A DNA stretch of 64,000 nt, from positions 47,221 to 111,220 of the forward strand of contig CAWGTZ010000019.1 of the NCBI GenBank assembly GCA_963825555.1. Direction: 5' to 3'. Of this stretch, positions 25,155-33,540 are shown piece by piece (positions within the stretch are counted from its first letter, which is position 1; each line of letters opens with the position of its first letter). The translations under genes were made by a program, and so were the position numbers. Origin of the DNA: JAGVSR01 sp963825555. GTDB taxonomy: Bacteria > Pseudomonadota > Alphaproteobacteria > Rhizobiales > Hyphomicrobiaceae. The notes beneath the pieces are model-generated. The model had not been told where the DNA came from. It ran no database searches and saw nothing but the letters and a program-made list of their open reading frames with translations.

Positions 25155-28100
25155 GCCGCTACCTCCACTCCGACGCCTTCGAGACGATCCTCGAGATCGG
25201 CGCCTGCATTCTTCAGTGCTTCGAGCACGCCCGGCTCCGGCGTCCAGTAGTTGCGCTCGTGCGCTTCCAGGAGCCGGTTCGCAACCTTCGCAGACGCCGT
25301 CGGGTTCAAAGCCGCGAGGCGCTCACGCATCTCAGGATCGAGAACGAAGGTCTGCGTGATCTGGTGGTAAACCCAGGGCGCCACCTGCCCTGTTGTGGCT
25401 GACCAGCCGAGCGTGTTGGTGACCTGCGCCTCGATCTGGCGCACGCCTTCATAACCGTGCTTGAGCATGCCCTCATACCACTTGGGATTGAGGGTGCGCG
25501 TGCGCGTCTCGAGCGCGACCTGCTCGCTGAGAGAGCGCACAAGCCCCTCTCCGCGGGTCTGGTCGCCGATGTAGACGGGCACGTCGGAGCCGCTGGCGCG
25601 GCGCACGGCGCGGCTGATGCCGCCGAGAGTATCGAAGTAGTGGTCGATGGTGGTGATGCCGACCTCGACCAATTCAAGGTTCTGATAGGCCAGCTTGACG
25701 TTCGAGAGGACGCTCTCAAGTAGAGCCGTCTGCTGCTCGGGCTTGCCGGAGCGGCCGTAGGCGAAGCTCTTGCGGCGCGTGTAGGTCTCGGCGAGTTCGT
25801 TCTCTTCCTGCCAGCTCCCCTCTTCAATGAGCTGATTGACGTTTGCGCCGTAAGCGCCGTCGGCATTGGAGAAGACGCGCAGGGAGGCCGTTTCCATGTC
25901 CACGCCCTTGTCGCGCATGTAGGCGAGCGCGTGGGCGCGCACGAAGTTCATGTCCTCCGGCTCGTCCGCGCTGGCCGCAAACCAAGCGGCCTCGGCGAGA
26001 AGCTTCGTCTGCAAGGGCAGAAGATCACGGAAGATGCCGGACAGCGTGACGACAACGTCAATGCGCGGGCGCCCGAGTGTCTCGAGCGGAATGAGATCGG
26101 CGCCGCACAGGCGGCCATAGCTGTCAAAGCGGGGCTTTGTGCCCATCAGGGCCAGCGCCTGGGCGATCGGACCCCCTTCGCTCTTCAGGTTGTCGGTACC
26201 CCACAGCACCATGGCGACAGTCTCGGGCAGCGGATTTCCGTCATCCTGGTAGCGTGCGAGCAGACGGTCGGTCTGACGCGCACCATCGGCCAGCGCAAAC
26301 GCACTCGGAATGCGGAAGGGATCGAAGCCGTGCAGGTTGCGTCCCGTGGGCAGGATCTGCGGCGTACGAATGAGATCGCCTGACGGTGCGGGGCGTACAA
26401 AGCGGCCGTCCAGCGCATGCACGAGCGCACCAAGTTCATGCTCTTCCGACAACAACCGGTTGAGTTCGCTCATGGCGTGCGCGCCTTCCAGCGCTTCGGA
26501 ACCCTTTTCCTGCGAAGTCTGCTCCAAAGCCTCCTCGGCCTTTGCACCCTGAACGATGGCTTCGAGGGTGGCGGCGGATGGCTGATACCCCGTCCGGGCC
26601 TCCGCCGCGGCCTTGAGAAGATCCAGACGCTCCTCGGCCGTCATGGGCTCGCCGATGACGTGCAGGCCGTTCGGAATGAGCGTGTATTCGAGTTCCAGAA
26701 CAGCTGACCAAAGCGCGCCGATGAGGCGATCTGCATCGGTCATGGCCCAGGCTGGTTCGGCCTCTGCAAGATCGACTTGCGCGGCCTGCGCCTGGACCAC
26801 CGGCAGAAGGCCTTCCCGCTCGGCAGCGGCATCGGGCTCCAGCTGGCGCCAACGCTCGATCGATGCCTTCAGATCGAGAAGCCCGCGATAAAGACCAGCG
26901 GCCGAGATCGGAGGCGTGAGATAGCTGATGAGCGTCGCGGCAGAACGGCGCTTGGCAATCGTACCCTCGGACGGATTGTTGGCCGCGTAGAGATAGAAGT
27001 TTGGAAGATCGCCGATCAGACGATCGGGCCAGGAGTTGCCCGACAGACCAGCCTGCTTGCCCGGCATGAACTCCAATGCGCCGTGCGTGCCGAAGTGCAG
27101 CACCGCATTGGCGCCGAAATCGTCGCGCAGGTATCGATAGAACGCGGCAAAGGCGTGCGTCGGTGCGAAGCTCTTTTCGAAGAGCAGACGCATTGGGTCG
27201 CCCTCGTAGCCGAAGGCCGGCTGAACGGCCACAAGCACGTTGCCGAACTGCGCGCCGAGCACAAATATCGAGCTCCCGTCGGTCTGCTGGCGACCGGGCG
27301 CCGCGCCCCACTGACCTTCGATTTCCTTCAGCCAGTTCTGGCGGCGCACATGCGTATCGGCCGGGATCTTGGCAACGACGTTGGCCGTCGTTCCATAGAC
27401 CGAGGCGTTGCCAGTGATGATCTGCTCGCGCAGGGCATCGACACTGGCCGGCATGTCGACCGAATAACCCGCCTCTTTAAGAGACTTCAACGTGTTGTAG
27501 AGCGAGGCAAAGACCGACAGGAAGGCGGCTGTTCCGGTCGCACCGCCATTGGGCGGGAAGTTGAACAGTACGACGGCAAGTTTACGCTCCGCCCGCTCGC
27601 TGCGTCGCAGAGTGACGAGCCGCTCGACGCGGGCCGCCAACATCTCCGCACGCTCGGCGCATACATGCATGTTGCGCTCGGAGCCGGTGGCAGGCAGTAC
27701 GCAGCAGCGCTCGCAGCCCTGGCAGGCGGCGCCATTGCCGTCGGACCGGCCACCGAAGACCATCGGTCCCGTCGCCCCGTCCAGCTCGGGGATCGCGACC
27801 ATCATGGTCTGTTCGACCGGCATGAGGCCGCGATCCGAGCTGCCCCACTGCTCGAGCGATTGGAATTCCACGGCATGAGCCGCGACATAGGGAATGTCGA
27901 GGCCGGCCAGCATCTCTTCGGCGGCTTTGGCATCGTTGTAGGCCGGACCGCCGACAAGGGAGAAACCGGTGAGCGAGACGACCGCGTCCACGGTCGCCCG
28001 TCCGTCTTTCATGAAAAACTTCGCGACGGCAGGACGCGCATCGAGCCCGGTCGCGAAGGCCGGCACGACGTTGAGGCCGCGCGCTTCGAGCGCATCGATC

Positions 28101-28912
28101 ACGCCGTCATAGTGGTTCGTGTTGCCCGCCAGGATGTAGGAGCGCATGACCAGAATTCCGACGCGGCCGTGATTGCCCGGAGCCGGCAGGTCCGCCTCAC
28201 GCTCCGTCATGCGGCCGGCAGCGCGGGGATGATAGAGACCGACATCGGGATAGATGGCCGGCAGGGCTGCCTTGAGAGCCCCGCGAAGGGCGCGGCGGGG
28301 ACCGTCGGCATAGCGGTCGACGAGATACCTCACCATGTTGATGACGTTCTCTTCCGAGCCCGCCAGCCAATATTGAAGCGTCAGGAAGTAGGCGCGTACA
28401 TCCTGAGCCGGGCCTGGAATGAAGCGGAGTATCTTCGGAATCCGGCGCAGCATGGCCATCTGCTGCTCGCCCGACGCATGCTCATTCTTCTTCTTCGAGC
28501 TGCCGCGCAGCCGCTTGAGAAGCGCCATGGCGCCGCCCTGCTGGCCGTCCATCGAGAAGCTTCCCAGCTTTGTCAGCTTGACGATCTCTCCGGCCGCCAG
28601 GCACCCGACCATGGCATCGCAGCTATCGCGCCGCGCCTTCAGATCAGGAAGCACCGCTTGGATGTGATCTTCCATGAAGAGCATCGAAGCGATGATGATG
28701 TCGCCCTTGGCAATATCATCCTTGCAGCGCTGCAGCGCGATCGGATCGTGCTCCCAATCCGCCGCCGCATGCAGAGTGAAGCGCAGCCCGGGAATAGAGG
28801 CCTCCAGCGCGCGGCGCGCACGATCAGCCGCGCCAGCCAGATGGCTGTCGAGGGTCACGATGACGACCCGGACCGAGCAGGGCTCAGCGGCTGAAATGGG
28901 CCTTTGCGTCAT
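25151..28912 (-). CDS. bchH: Magnesium chelatase subunit H
   Basis: The 1253-residue cobaltochelatase-type protein binds protoporphyrin IX and is the catalytic subunit for Mg insertion, working with BchI and BchD. Typical stretches include FGTHGALEFMPGKQAGLSG near residue 640, MVLWGTDNLKSEGGPIAQALALMG near 910, and RIDVVVTLSGIFRDLLPLQ near 960. ATG 28912 (MTQRPISAAE) is chosen; a TTG 12 nt upstream would only add four residues. The first 29 nt overlap the end of bchB. The full-length frame is intact. Confidence 0.96.
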   Translation of the reverse strand: MTQRPISAAEPCSVRVVIVTLDSHLAGAADRARRALEASIPGLRFTLHAAADWEHDPIALQRCKDDIAKGDIIIASMLFMEDHIQAVLPDLKARRDSCDAMVGCLAAGEIVKLTKLGSFSMDGQQGGAMALLKRLRGSSKKKNEHASGEQQMAMLRRIPKILRFIPGPAQDVRAYFLTLQYWLAGSEENVINMVRYLVDRYADGPRRALRGALKAALPAIYPDVGLYHPRAAGRMTEREADLPAPGNHGRVGILVMRSYILAGNTNHYDGVIDALEARGLNVVPAFATGLDARPAVAKFFMKDGRATVDAVVSLTGFSLVGGPAYNDAKAAEEMLAGLDIPYVAAHAVEFQSLEQWGSSDRGLMPVEQTMMVAIPELDGATGPMVFGGRSDGNGAACQGCERCCVLPATGSERNMHVCAERAEMLAARVERLVTLRRSERAERKLAVVLFNFPPNGGATGTAAFLSVFASLYNTLKSLKEAGYSVDMPASVDALREQIITGNASVYGTTANVVAKIPADTHVRRQNWLKEIEGQWGAAPGRQQTDGSSIFVLGAQFGNVLVAVQPAFGYEGDPMRLLFEKSFAPTHAFAAFYRYLRDDFGANAVLHFGTHGALEFMPGKQAGLSGNSWPDRLIGDLPNFYLYAANNPSEGTIAKRRSAATLISYLTPPISAAGLYRGLLDLKASIERWRQLEPDAAAEREGLLPVVQAQAAQVDLAEAEPAWAMTDADRLIGALWSAVLELEYTLIPNGLHVIGEPMTAEERLDLLKAAAEARTGYQPSAATLEAIVQGAKAEEALEQTSQEKGSEALEGAHAMSELNRLLSEEHELGALVHALDGRFVRPAPSGDLIRTPQILPTGRNLHGFDPFRIPSAFALADGARQTDRLLARYQDDGNPLPETVAMVLWGTDNLKSEGGPIAQALALMGTKPRFDSYGRLCGADLIPLETLGRPRIDVVVTLSGIFRDLLPLQTKLLAEAAWFAASADEPEDMNFVRAHALAYMRDKGVDMETASLRVFSNADGAYGANVNQLIEEGSWQEENELAETYTRRKSFAYGRSGKPEQQTALLESVLSNVKLAYQNLELVEVGITTIDHYFDTLGGISRAVRRASGSDVPVYIGDQTRGEGLVRSLSEQVALETRTRTLNPKWYEGMLKHGYEGVRQIEAQVTNTLGWSATTGQVAPWVYHQITQTFVLDPEMRERLAALNPTASAKVANRLLEAHERNYWTPEPGVLEALKNAGADLEDRLEGVGVEVAA

Positions 28913-30491
28913 ACAGCGTCTCAATCGTTATGGTCTTGATGCCATGTTCGGCGGCGTAACGTTCGGTGTTTCGGCGCGCTTTGCCGCGCACGAAGAAGGG
29001 GATCTTGGAGAGTTCCTTTTCGGCATCGGCTGCCCACCCGCCCGGATCCTCCGCCACCGCGGCCGCCGCAACCTCGGCGACGGCAGGGGCCGCGGCGGGA
29101 ACCGCAACGGATGCAGCCTCGTCCGCGACTTCGCGCGCACCGCCATGCCCACCGAGGTGAGACGGGCCGGCACCGTCGTGGAATTCGAAATCGTCGCGGA
29201 ACATCTGCAGGAGATGCTCTTCCAGACCCATCATCAGCGGATGAACCCAGGTATCGAACAGCACGTTGGCCCCTTCGAAGCCCATCTGCGGCGAGTAGCG
29301 CGCAGGGAAATCCTGGACATGGATCGGAGCGGAAATGACGGCGCAGGGCACGCCCAGCCGCTTGGCGATATGGCGCTCCATCTGCGTCCCGAGAACGAGT
29401 TCGGGGTGAAGATCGCGCACCGCCTGCTCGACTTCCAGATAGTCGTCCGTGATGAGCGCCTCGACGCCGTACGCCGCTGCGGCCTCACGGACGTCGCGAG
29501 CGAACTCGCGCGAGTACGTGCCAAGGCCCACGACCTTGAAGCCCAGTTCGCTTGAAGCCACCTTGGCGGCGGCGAGCGCGTGCGTGGCATCGCCGAACAC
29601 GAAGACACGCTTGCCGGTGAGGTAGGTGGAGTCGATGCTGCGCGAGTACCAGGGCAAGCGCGACCGCTCACGGGCGAGATACGCCGCGCTGTCGACACCG
29701 GCCAGTTCGCAGACCTCGGCGACGAATGCGCGCGTCGCCGTCACGCCGATCGGCACCGTCTTCACGAAAGGCTGTCCGAAGGTGCGCTTCAGCCAGTTCG
29801 CCGCCGTCATGGCGACTTCCGGATAGAGCACGATATTAAAGTCCGCGTCGCCCAGACGCGCGAGGTCCGACGGACGCGCACCCAGCGGCGCCACGACATT
29901 GATCTCGATCTGCAGTTCGGCGAGGAGTTTGCAGATTTCCGTCACATCGTCGCGATGCCGGAAGCCGAGCGAGGTGGGGCCCAGAATGTTGCAGCGGGCA
30001 CGCTCGCCTTCCGAACGCGTGGGACGCACCGCGCCTGTCCCCGGGGCATGCGCGCCCGCGAAGGCCCGCACGAGCTGATAGAAGGTTTCCGCCGCGCCCC
30101 AGTTTTCCTTCTTCTGGTAGGCCGGCAGCTCCAGCGGAACGACGGGGCACGGCAGGCCCAGAGCTTTCGCAAGACCGCCGGGATCGTCCTGGATGAGCTC
30201 GGCAGTGCACGAGGCCCCCACGATCATGGCTTCAGGCTGGAAGCGCTCGTAGGCGGCATGCGCGGAGGACTTGAACAGTTCGGCGGTGTCGCCGCCGAGA
30301 TCGCGCGCCTGGAACGTGGTGTAAGTCACGGGCGGGCGCACGCTGTTGCGCTCGATCATTGTGAAGAGCAGGTCGGCATAGGTATCGCCCTGCGGAGCGT
30401 GGAGCACGTAATGCAGCCCTTGCATAGAGTTTGCAATCCGCATCGCGCCGATGTGCGGAGGGCCTTCATATGTCCACACGGTAAGTTGCAT
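28884..30491 (-). CDS. bchB: Dark-operative protochlorophyllide reductase subunit B
   Basis: The 535-residue NifK-like subunit begins MQLTVWTYEGPPHIGAMR, a family signature, and contains GASCTAELIQDDPGGLA near residue 95 and PLGARPSDLARLGDADFN near 200. The C-terminus holds the small BchB helical domain (KIPFFVRGKARRNTERYA). An Ala/Pro/Val-rich linker (about 425-470) separates the two parts. With BchN it binds protochlorophyllide and reduces ring D. A GGAGG ribosome site within the bchN end precedes ATG 30491. Confidence 0.96.
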   Translation of the reverse strand: MQLTVWTYEGPPHIGAMRIANSMQGLHYVLHAPQGDTYADLLFTMIERNSVRPPVTYTTFQARDLGGDTAELFKSSAHAAYERFQPEAMIVGASCTAELIQDDPGGLAKALGLPCPVVPLELPAYQKKENWGAAETFYQLVRAFAGAHAPGTGAVRPTRSEGERARCNILGPTSLGFRHRDDVTEICKLLAELQIEINVVAPLGARPSDLARLGDADFNIVLYPEVAMTAANWLKRTFGQPFVKTVPIGVTATRAFVAEVCELAGVDSAAYLARERSRLPWYSRSIDSTYLTGKRVFVFGDATHALAAAKVASSELGFKVVGLGTYSREFARDVREAAAAYGVEALITDDYLEVEQAVRDLHPELVLGTQMERHIAKRLGVPCAVISAPIHVQDFPARYSPQMGFEGANVLFDTWVHPLMMGLEEHLLQMFRDDFEFHDGAGPSHLGGHGGAREVADEAASVAVPAAAPAVAEVAAAAVAEDPGGWAADAEKELSKIPFFVRGKARRNTERYAAEHGIKTITIETLYDAKAHFSR

Positions 30492-30495
30492 GGCC

Positions 30496-31794
30496 TCAGA
30501 CCTCCAGCCGCGTGCGGCGTACGAGCGGCCGCGTGAACAGCTCGGCCAGATCGCCGGCCTGCTCGAAGCCCTGGACAGGCGTGAAGAGCAGCTCGATCGA
30601 CCACTTGGTCGTAAAGCCCTCCGCTTCCAGCGGATTGGCAAGGCCGAGGCCGCAGACGATGAGATCGGGCTTGGCAGACCGACAGCGATCGAGCTGGCGC
30701 TCAACGTCCTGACCTTCGCTTATCAGGGTCTCCTGCGGCAGCTGTTCGAGATCGAGCGCCATCTGCTGGCGGTTGAGATAGGGCGTGCCGACCTCGACGG
30801 GCATCATGCCGAGTTCCTGCGCCAGAAAGCGCGCCAGCGGGATCTCGAGTTGGCTGTCGGGGAAGAAGAAGACCCGCTTGCCGGAAAGCCGGAAGCGATG
30901 TGCTTCCAGCGCCTTGCGGGCGCGGGCGGCGGCGGGTGCGATAACGTCCTCGAAGCGGGCCTTCGGCACGTTCCAGAGTTCCGCCGCCTTGGCGAGCCAG
31001 GCCGTCGTGCCTTCGACACCATAGGGAAACGGTGCGGAGAGAATTTCGCAGCCCCGCTCCTGCAAGCGGGCCGTCGTGTCGGTAAGGAAGGGCTGCGCAA
31101 GGAGGACGCGCGTTCCTGGTCCCACAGCCGGCAGGTCGCTCGACTGACGCGGCGGGAGGAAGGCCACATCGTTCATGCCCAATTCAGCGAACGTGCGGCG
31201 GAACTGGTCTTCCACAATGTCGGCCAGCGCACCGGCGACAAGAAGCTGCGGCGTCCCCGTGTCGGCCCGCTCGGGCAGTTCCGGTACGAGCGCCGCGAGG
31301 CAGGCGTCTTCGCCCTGGGTAAAGGTCGTTTCGATGCCGCTTCCCGAGTAGTTCAGAACACGCACGCGCGGAGAATGGACGGCCGACAACCGGTGAGCGG
31401 CACGCGCCAGATCGAGCTTGATGACTTCCGACGGGCACGAGCCGACGAGGAAGAGCATGCGGATATCGGGGCGGCGCTCCAGTAGGCGTCCGACGACGCG
31501 ATCCAGTTCCTCGTTGGCATCTGCCAAGCCCGCCAGGTCCCGCTCGTCGAGAATGGCGGTGGCGAAGCGCGGCTCGGCGAAGATCATGACACCGGCAGCC
31601 GACTGGATGAGATGGGCGCAAGTGCGCGATCCGACGACAAGGAAGAAGGCATCCTGGATCTTGCGGTGCAGCCAGATAATGCCCGTGAGGCCACAAAAGA
31701 CCTCGCGCTGGCCGCGCTCGCGAAGAACGGGCCGCGGTGCGCAGGCTTCGCCGGTTGGCGGCCGGGTGGCGTTGAACACGGTGGTGACGGTCAT
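30496..31794 (-). CDS. bchN: Dark-operative protochlorophyllide reductase subunit N
   Basis: The 432-residue NifD-like subunit supplies the cysteines of the catalytic 4Fe-4S cluster: EVFCGLTGIIWLHRK (near residue 34), SRTCAHLIQSAAGVMIFAEP (near 58), and LVGSCPSEVIKLDLAR (near 118). It forms the heterotetramer with BchB that receives electrons from BchL. It starts at ATG 31794, overlapping the bchF stop by 4 nt, and ends 4 nt before bchB. Confidence 0.97.
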   Translation of the reverse strand: MTVTTVFNATRPPTGEACAPRPVLRERGQREVFCGLTGIIWLHRKIQDAFFLVVGSRTCAHLIQSAAGVMIFAEPRFATAILDERDLAGLADANEELDRVVGRLLERRPDIRMLFLVGSCPSEVIKLDLARAAHRLSAVHSPRVRVLNYSGSGIETTFTQGEDACLAALVPELPERADTGTPQLLVAGALADIVEDQFRRTFAELGMNDVAFLPPRQSSDLPAVGPGTRVLLAQPFLTDTTARLQERGCEILSAPFPYGVEGTTAWLAKAAELWNVPKARFEDVIAPAAARARKALEAHRFRLSGKRVFFFPDSQLEIPLARFLAQELGMMPVEVGTPYLNRQQMALDLEQLPQETLISEGQDVERQLDRCRSAKPDLIVCGLGLANPLEAEGFTTKWSIELLFTPVQGFEQAGDLAELFTRPLVRRTRLEV

Positions 31795-32309
31795 CGCGCC
31801 ACCTCCAAGTCCGCGGGGGCCTCATTGCGCGCCCCTTCCAGGCGAGCGGCTCTCAGCTTCAAAAGGAACTGGGCGGCATTGATGACGTAGGCCGTGTAAG
31901 CGGCCAGCGCCAAGAGCATCTGTTCGCGCACACCCAGCGCACCGGTGAAGAGCGCATAGAGGTAGGCGGTGTGCAGCGCCAGCACGAGCATGCTGACGAC
32001 GTCTTCCCAGAAGAAGGCCGGTGCGAAGAGATAGCGACCGAAGACTTCCTTCTCCCAGATCGAGCCCGTAACCATGATGGTGTAAAGGACGAGCGTTTTG
32101 ACCACGATCGAAACGGTGGCGGCGAACTCGCCCTCTCCGGTCATGAGAAAACGAATGACGAGCCACAGACTGACGAGGAAAACCACGAATTGAAGAGGGG
32201 CCAGGATGCCCTGCACAAGCGTCCAGGAAGAGGAATCGCGCCGCCGGCGCTCCTCAGCCGTGTAGAGCGGTCGGCCTGCCGTTGGATGGGTGTTCGAACT
32301 TCCCTTCAC
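31791..32309 (-). CDS. bchF: 3-vinyl bacteriochlorophyllide hydratase
   Basis: The 172-residue membrane protein has about four hydrophobic helices and the BchF signature TGSIWEKEVFGRYLFAPAFFWEDVVSMLVLALHTAYL (in parts, residues 80-118). It hydrates the C3 vinyl group on the route to bacteriochlorophyll a. The best start is GTG 32309, without a strong ribosome site. It is the first gene of the operon bchFNBHLM-lhaA-puhABC-orf101-acsF-puhE-hemA, and PpsR-type sites lie 76-109 nt upstream. Confidence 0.93.
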   Translation of the reverse strand: MKGSSNTHPTAGRPLYTAEERRRRDSSSWTLVQGILAPLQFVVFLVSLWLVIRFLMTGEGEFAATVSIVVKTLVLYTIMVTGSIWEKEVFGRYLFAPAFFWEDVVSMLVLALHTAYLYALFTGALGVREQMLLALAAYTAYVINAAQFLLKLRAARLEGARNEAPADLEVAR

Positions 32310-32609
32310 GATGGTCTCGCCCCGCGCTGGCGCAGACTGACCTGCGACCTTGCGGGATCGACACTACGACCGGCGATAAAGACCTGTCAACCTAAGTTGA
32401 CGTAATTTTTGCTTTACATTTTTTTGTTCAGGCGCTTTGAATGGAGTAACTTCGAGATGGTGCTCGTAATCCAAAAATGCTTAGATCCGTTAGGATCGGC
32501 ATAGAGAGAAAAGAAGCAGCTGAGCGCGGGTCCATCGTCGATCGGCCTTTGGGTTCGCCGCACCCTCTCCCTCGGGTGTGACGGAGGCGTTGACGGGAGG
32601 AGCACGCCA
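32310..32609. other. bchF-aerR divergent control region
   Basis: This 300-bp region separates the divergent bchF operon and aerR. It contains the PpsR-type sites described separately, an AT-rich stretch at 32403-32435, and a ribosome site GGGAGGAG just before aerR. No other gene is visible. Confidence 0.6.
32385..32418. promoter_or_regulatory. PpsR/CrtJ-type operators between bchF and aerR
   Basis: TGTCAACCTAAGTTGACG (32385-32402) is a near-perfect inverted repeat TGTCAAC-N4-GTTGACG matching TGT-N12-ACA except for the last base. A second match, CGTAATTTTTGCTTTACA (32401-32418), overlaps it by two bases. Unlike the other sites in this cluster they are not 8 bp apart. The position between divergent genes would let PpsR act on the bchF operon and on its own antirepressor gene. 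Confidence 0.65.
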
Positions 32610-33506
32610 ATGACCGGCACGCGGCAGCTCATCGAAGCCTTCGGCCAGTGGCAGTCCTGCGAGGACCTGTCCGCGAAGGATGGGCTGACATCCAGAAATA
32701 TTCGTTCCACCACAAACGACGAGATCAATCGCGCGATGCTCGGCCAAACGATTGAGGCCGAAGTCATACCACGCTTGATGCTCGCCCATACGCAGTTTGC
32801 TCTGCGAACGGTAGAGCCGCGGGAGCCGCGCGCGCTTCACATCGCACCGGAAGACGTCGCCGAACTCGCTCGTATCGTCATCGAGCATGATACCGAAGTT
32901 GCATCGTCCTATATTGAAACGCTCCGCGGCCAGGGCGTTCCGGTGGAGGCGATCTACGTGGATCTGCTCGCTCCGACGGCACGCGTCCTGGGTGAAATGT
33001 GGAAGGCCGACCTGTGTGACTTCACCGACGTTACGATCGGCATTTCACGCCTGCAGCAACTCGTTCACGAACTGAGCCCTGATTTCGAGCGCGAAACGAG
33101 TCAGCAGTTCGAAGGCCGCCGAATTCTCCTGGTCACGATGCCGGGCGAGCAGCACACCCTGGGGCTTATGCTGGTGGAGGAATACTTCAGACGATCCGGC
33201 TGGGATTGTTGCAGCAGCGCCCCGAAAAACTCGCGCGATCTGGCGCGTCTCGTTAGAGGTCAACATTTTGACGTTATTGGATTGTCCGTCAGTTGGGACG
33301 TGTTGATCGAAGGAGTAGCCTCGGCTATTCAGGCCCTCAGGAAGGCCTCTCTCAACAAATCAGTCACCATCTTGGTCGGCGGATCGGTCTTCCATGAACA
33401 CCCCGAGTACGTTTCGCGTGTAGGAGCGGACGGTACGGCAGATGACGGTCGGCACGCGCTTCTTCAATTAAAGCATCTGCTCGCCCCCAAAGTAACAAGC
33501 GCCTGA
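32610..33506 (+). CDS. aerR: AerR/PpaA-type cobalamin-binding regulator
   Basis: The 298-residue protein has an N-terminal helical module (about 75-150, including GEMWKADLCDFTDVTIG) and a C-terminal cobalamin-binding domain (about 170-290). The lower-ligand histidine is His182 in GEQHTLGL, followed by the Rossmann-type strands ILLVTMPG and VIGLSVSWD. AerR/PpaA binds B12 in a light-dependent way and antagonises or assists CrtJ/PpsR. It starts at ATG 32610 with GGGAGGAG upstream, and ppsR follows 34 bp later. The symbol follows the Rhodobacter capsulatus name; ppaA is the R. sphaeroides equivalent. Confidence 0.9.
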   Translation: MTGTRQLIEAFGQWQSCEDLSAKDGLTSRNIRSTTNDEINRAMLGQTIEAEVIPRLMLAHTQFALRTVEPREPRALHIAPEDVAELARIVIEHDTEVASSYIETLRGQGVPVEAIYVDLLAPTARVLGEMWKADLCDFTDVTIGISRLQQLVHELSPDFERETSQQFEGRRILLVTMPGEQHTLGLMLVEEYFRRSGWDCCSSAPKNSRDLARLVRGQHFDVIGLSVSWDVLIEGVASAIQALRKASLNKSVTILVGGSVFHEHPEYVSRVGADGTADDGRHALLQLKHLLAPKVTSA

Positions 33507-33540
33507 GCGCTCGGCTGCAAGCAAAGGTTGCGGTATCGGT

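Noticed and set aside
26777..28894. 705-codon open frame on the plus strand antisense to bchH
   Set aside because: It lies wholly opposite an intact, well conserved bchH, has no recognisable motif and is rich in Arg/Gly/His as expected from the reverse frame of a high-GC gene.
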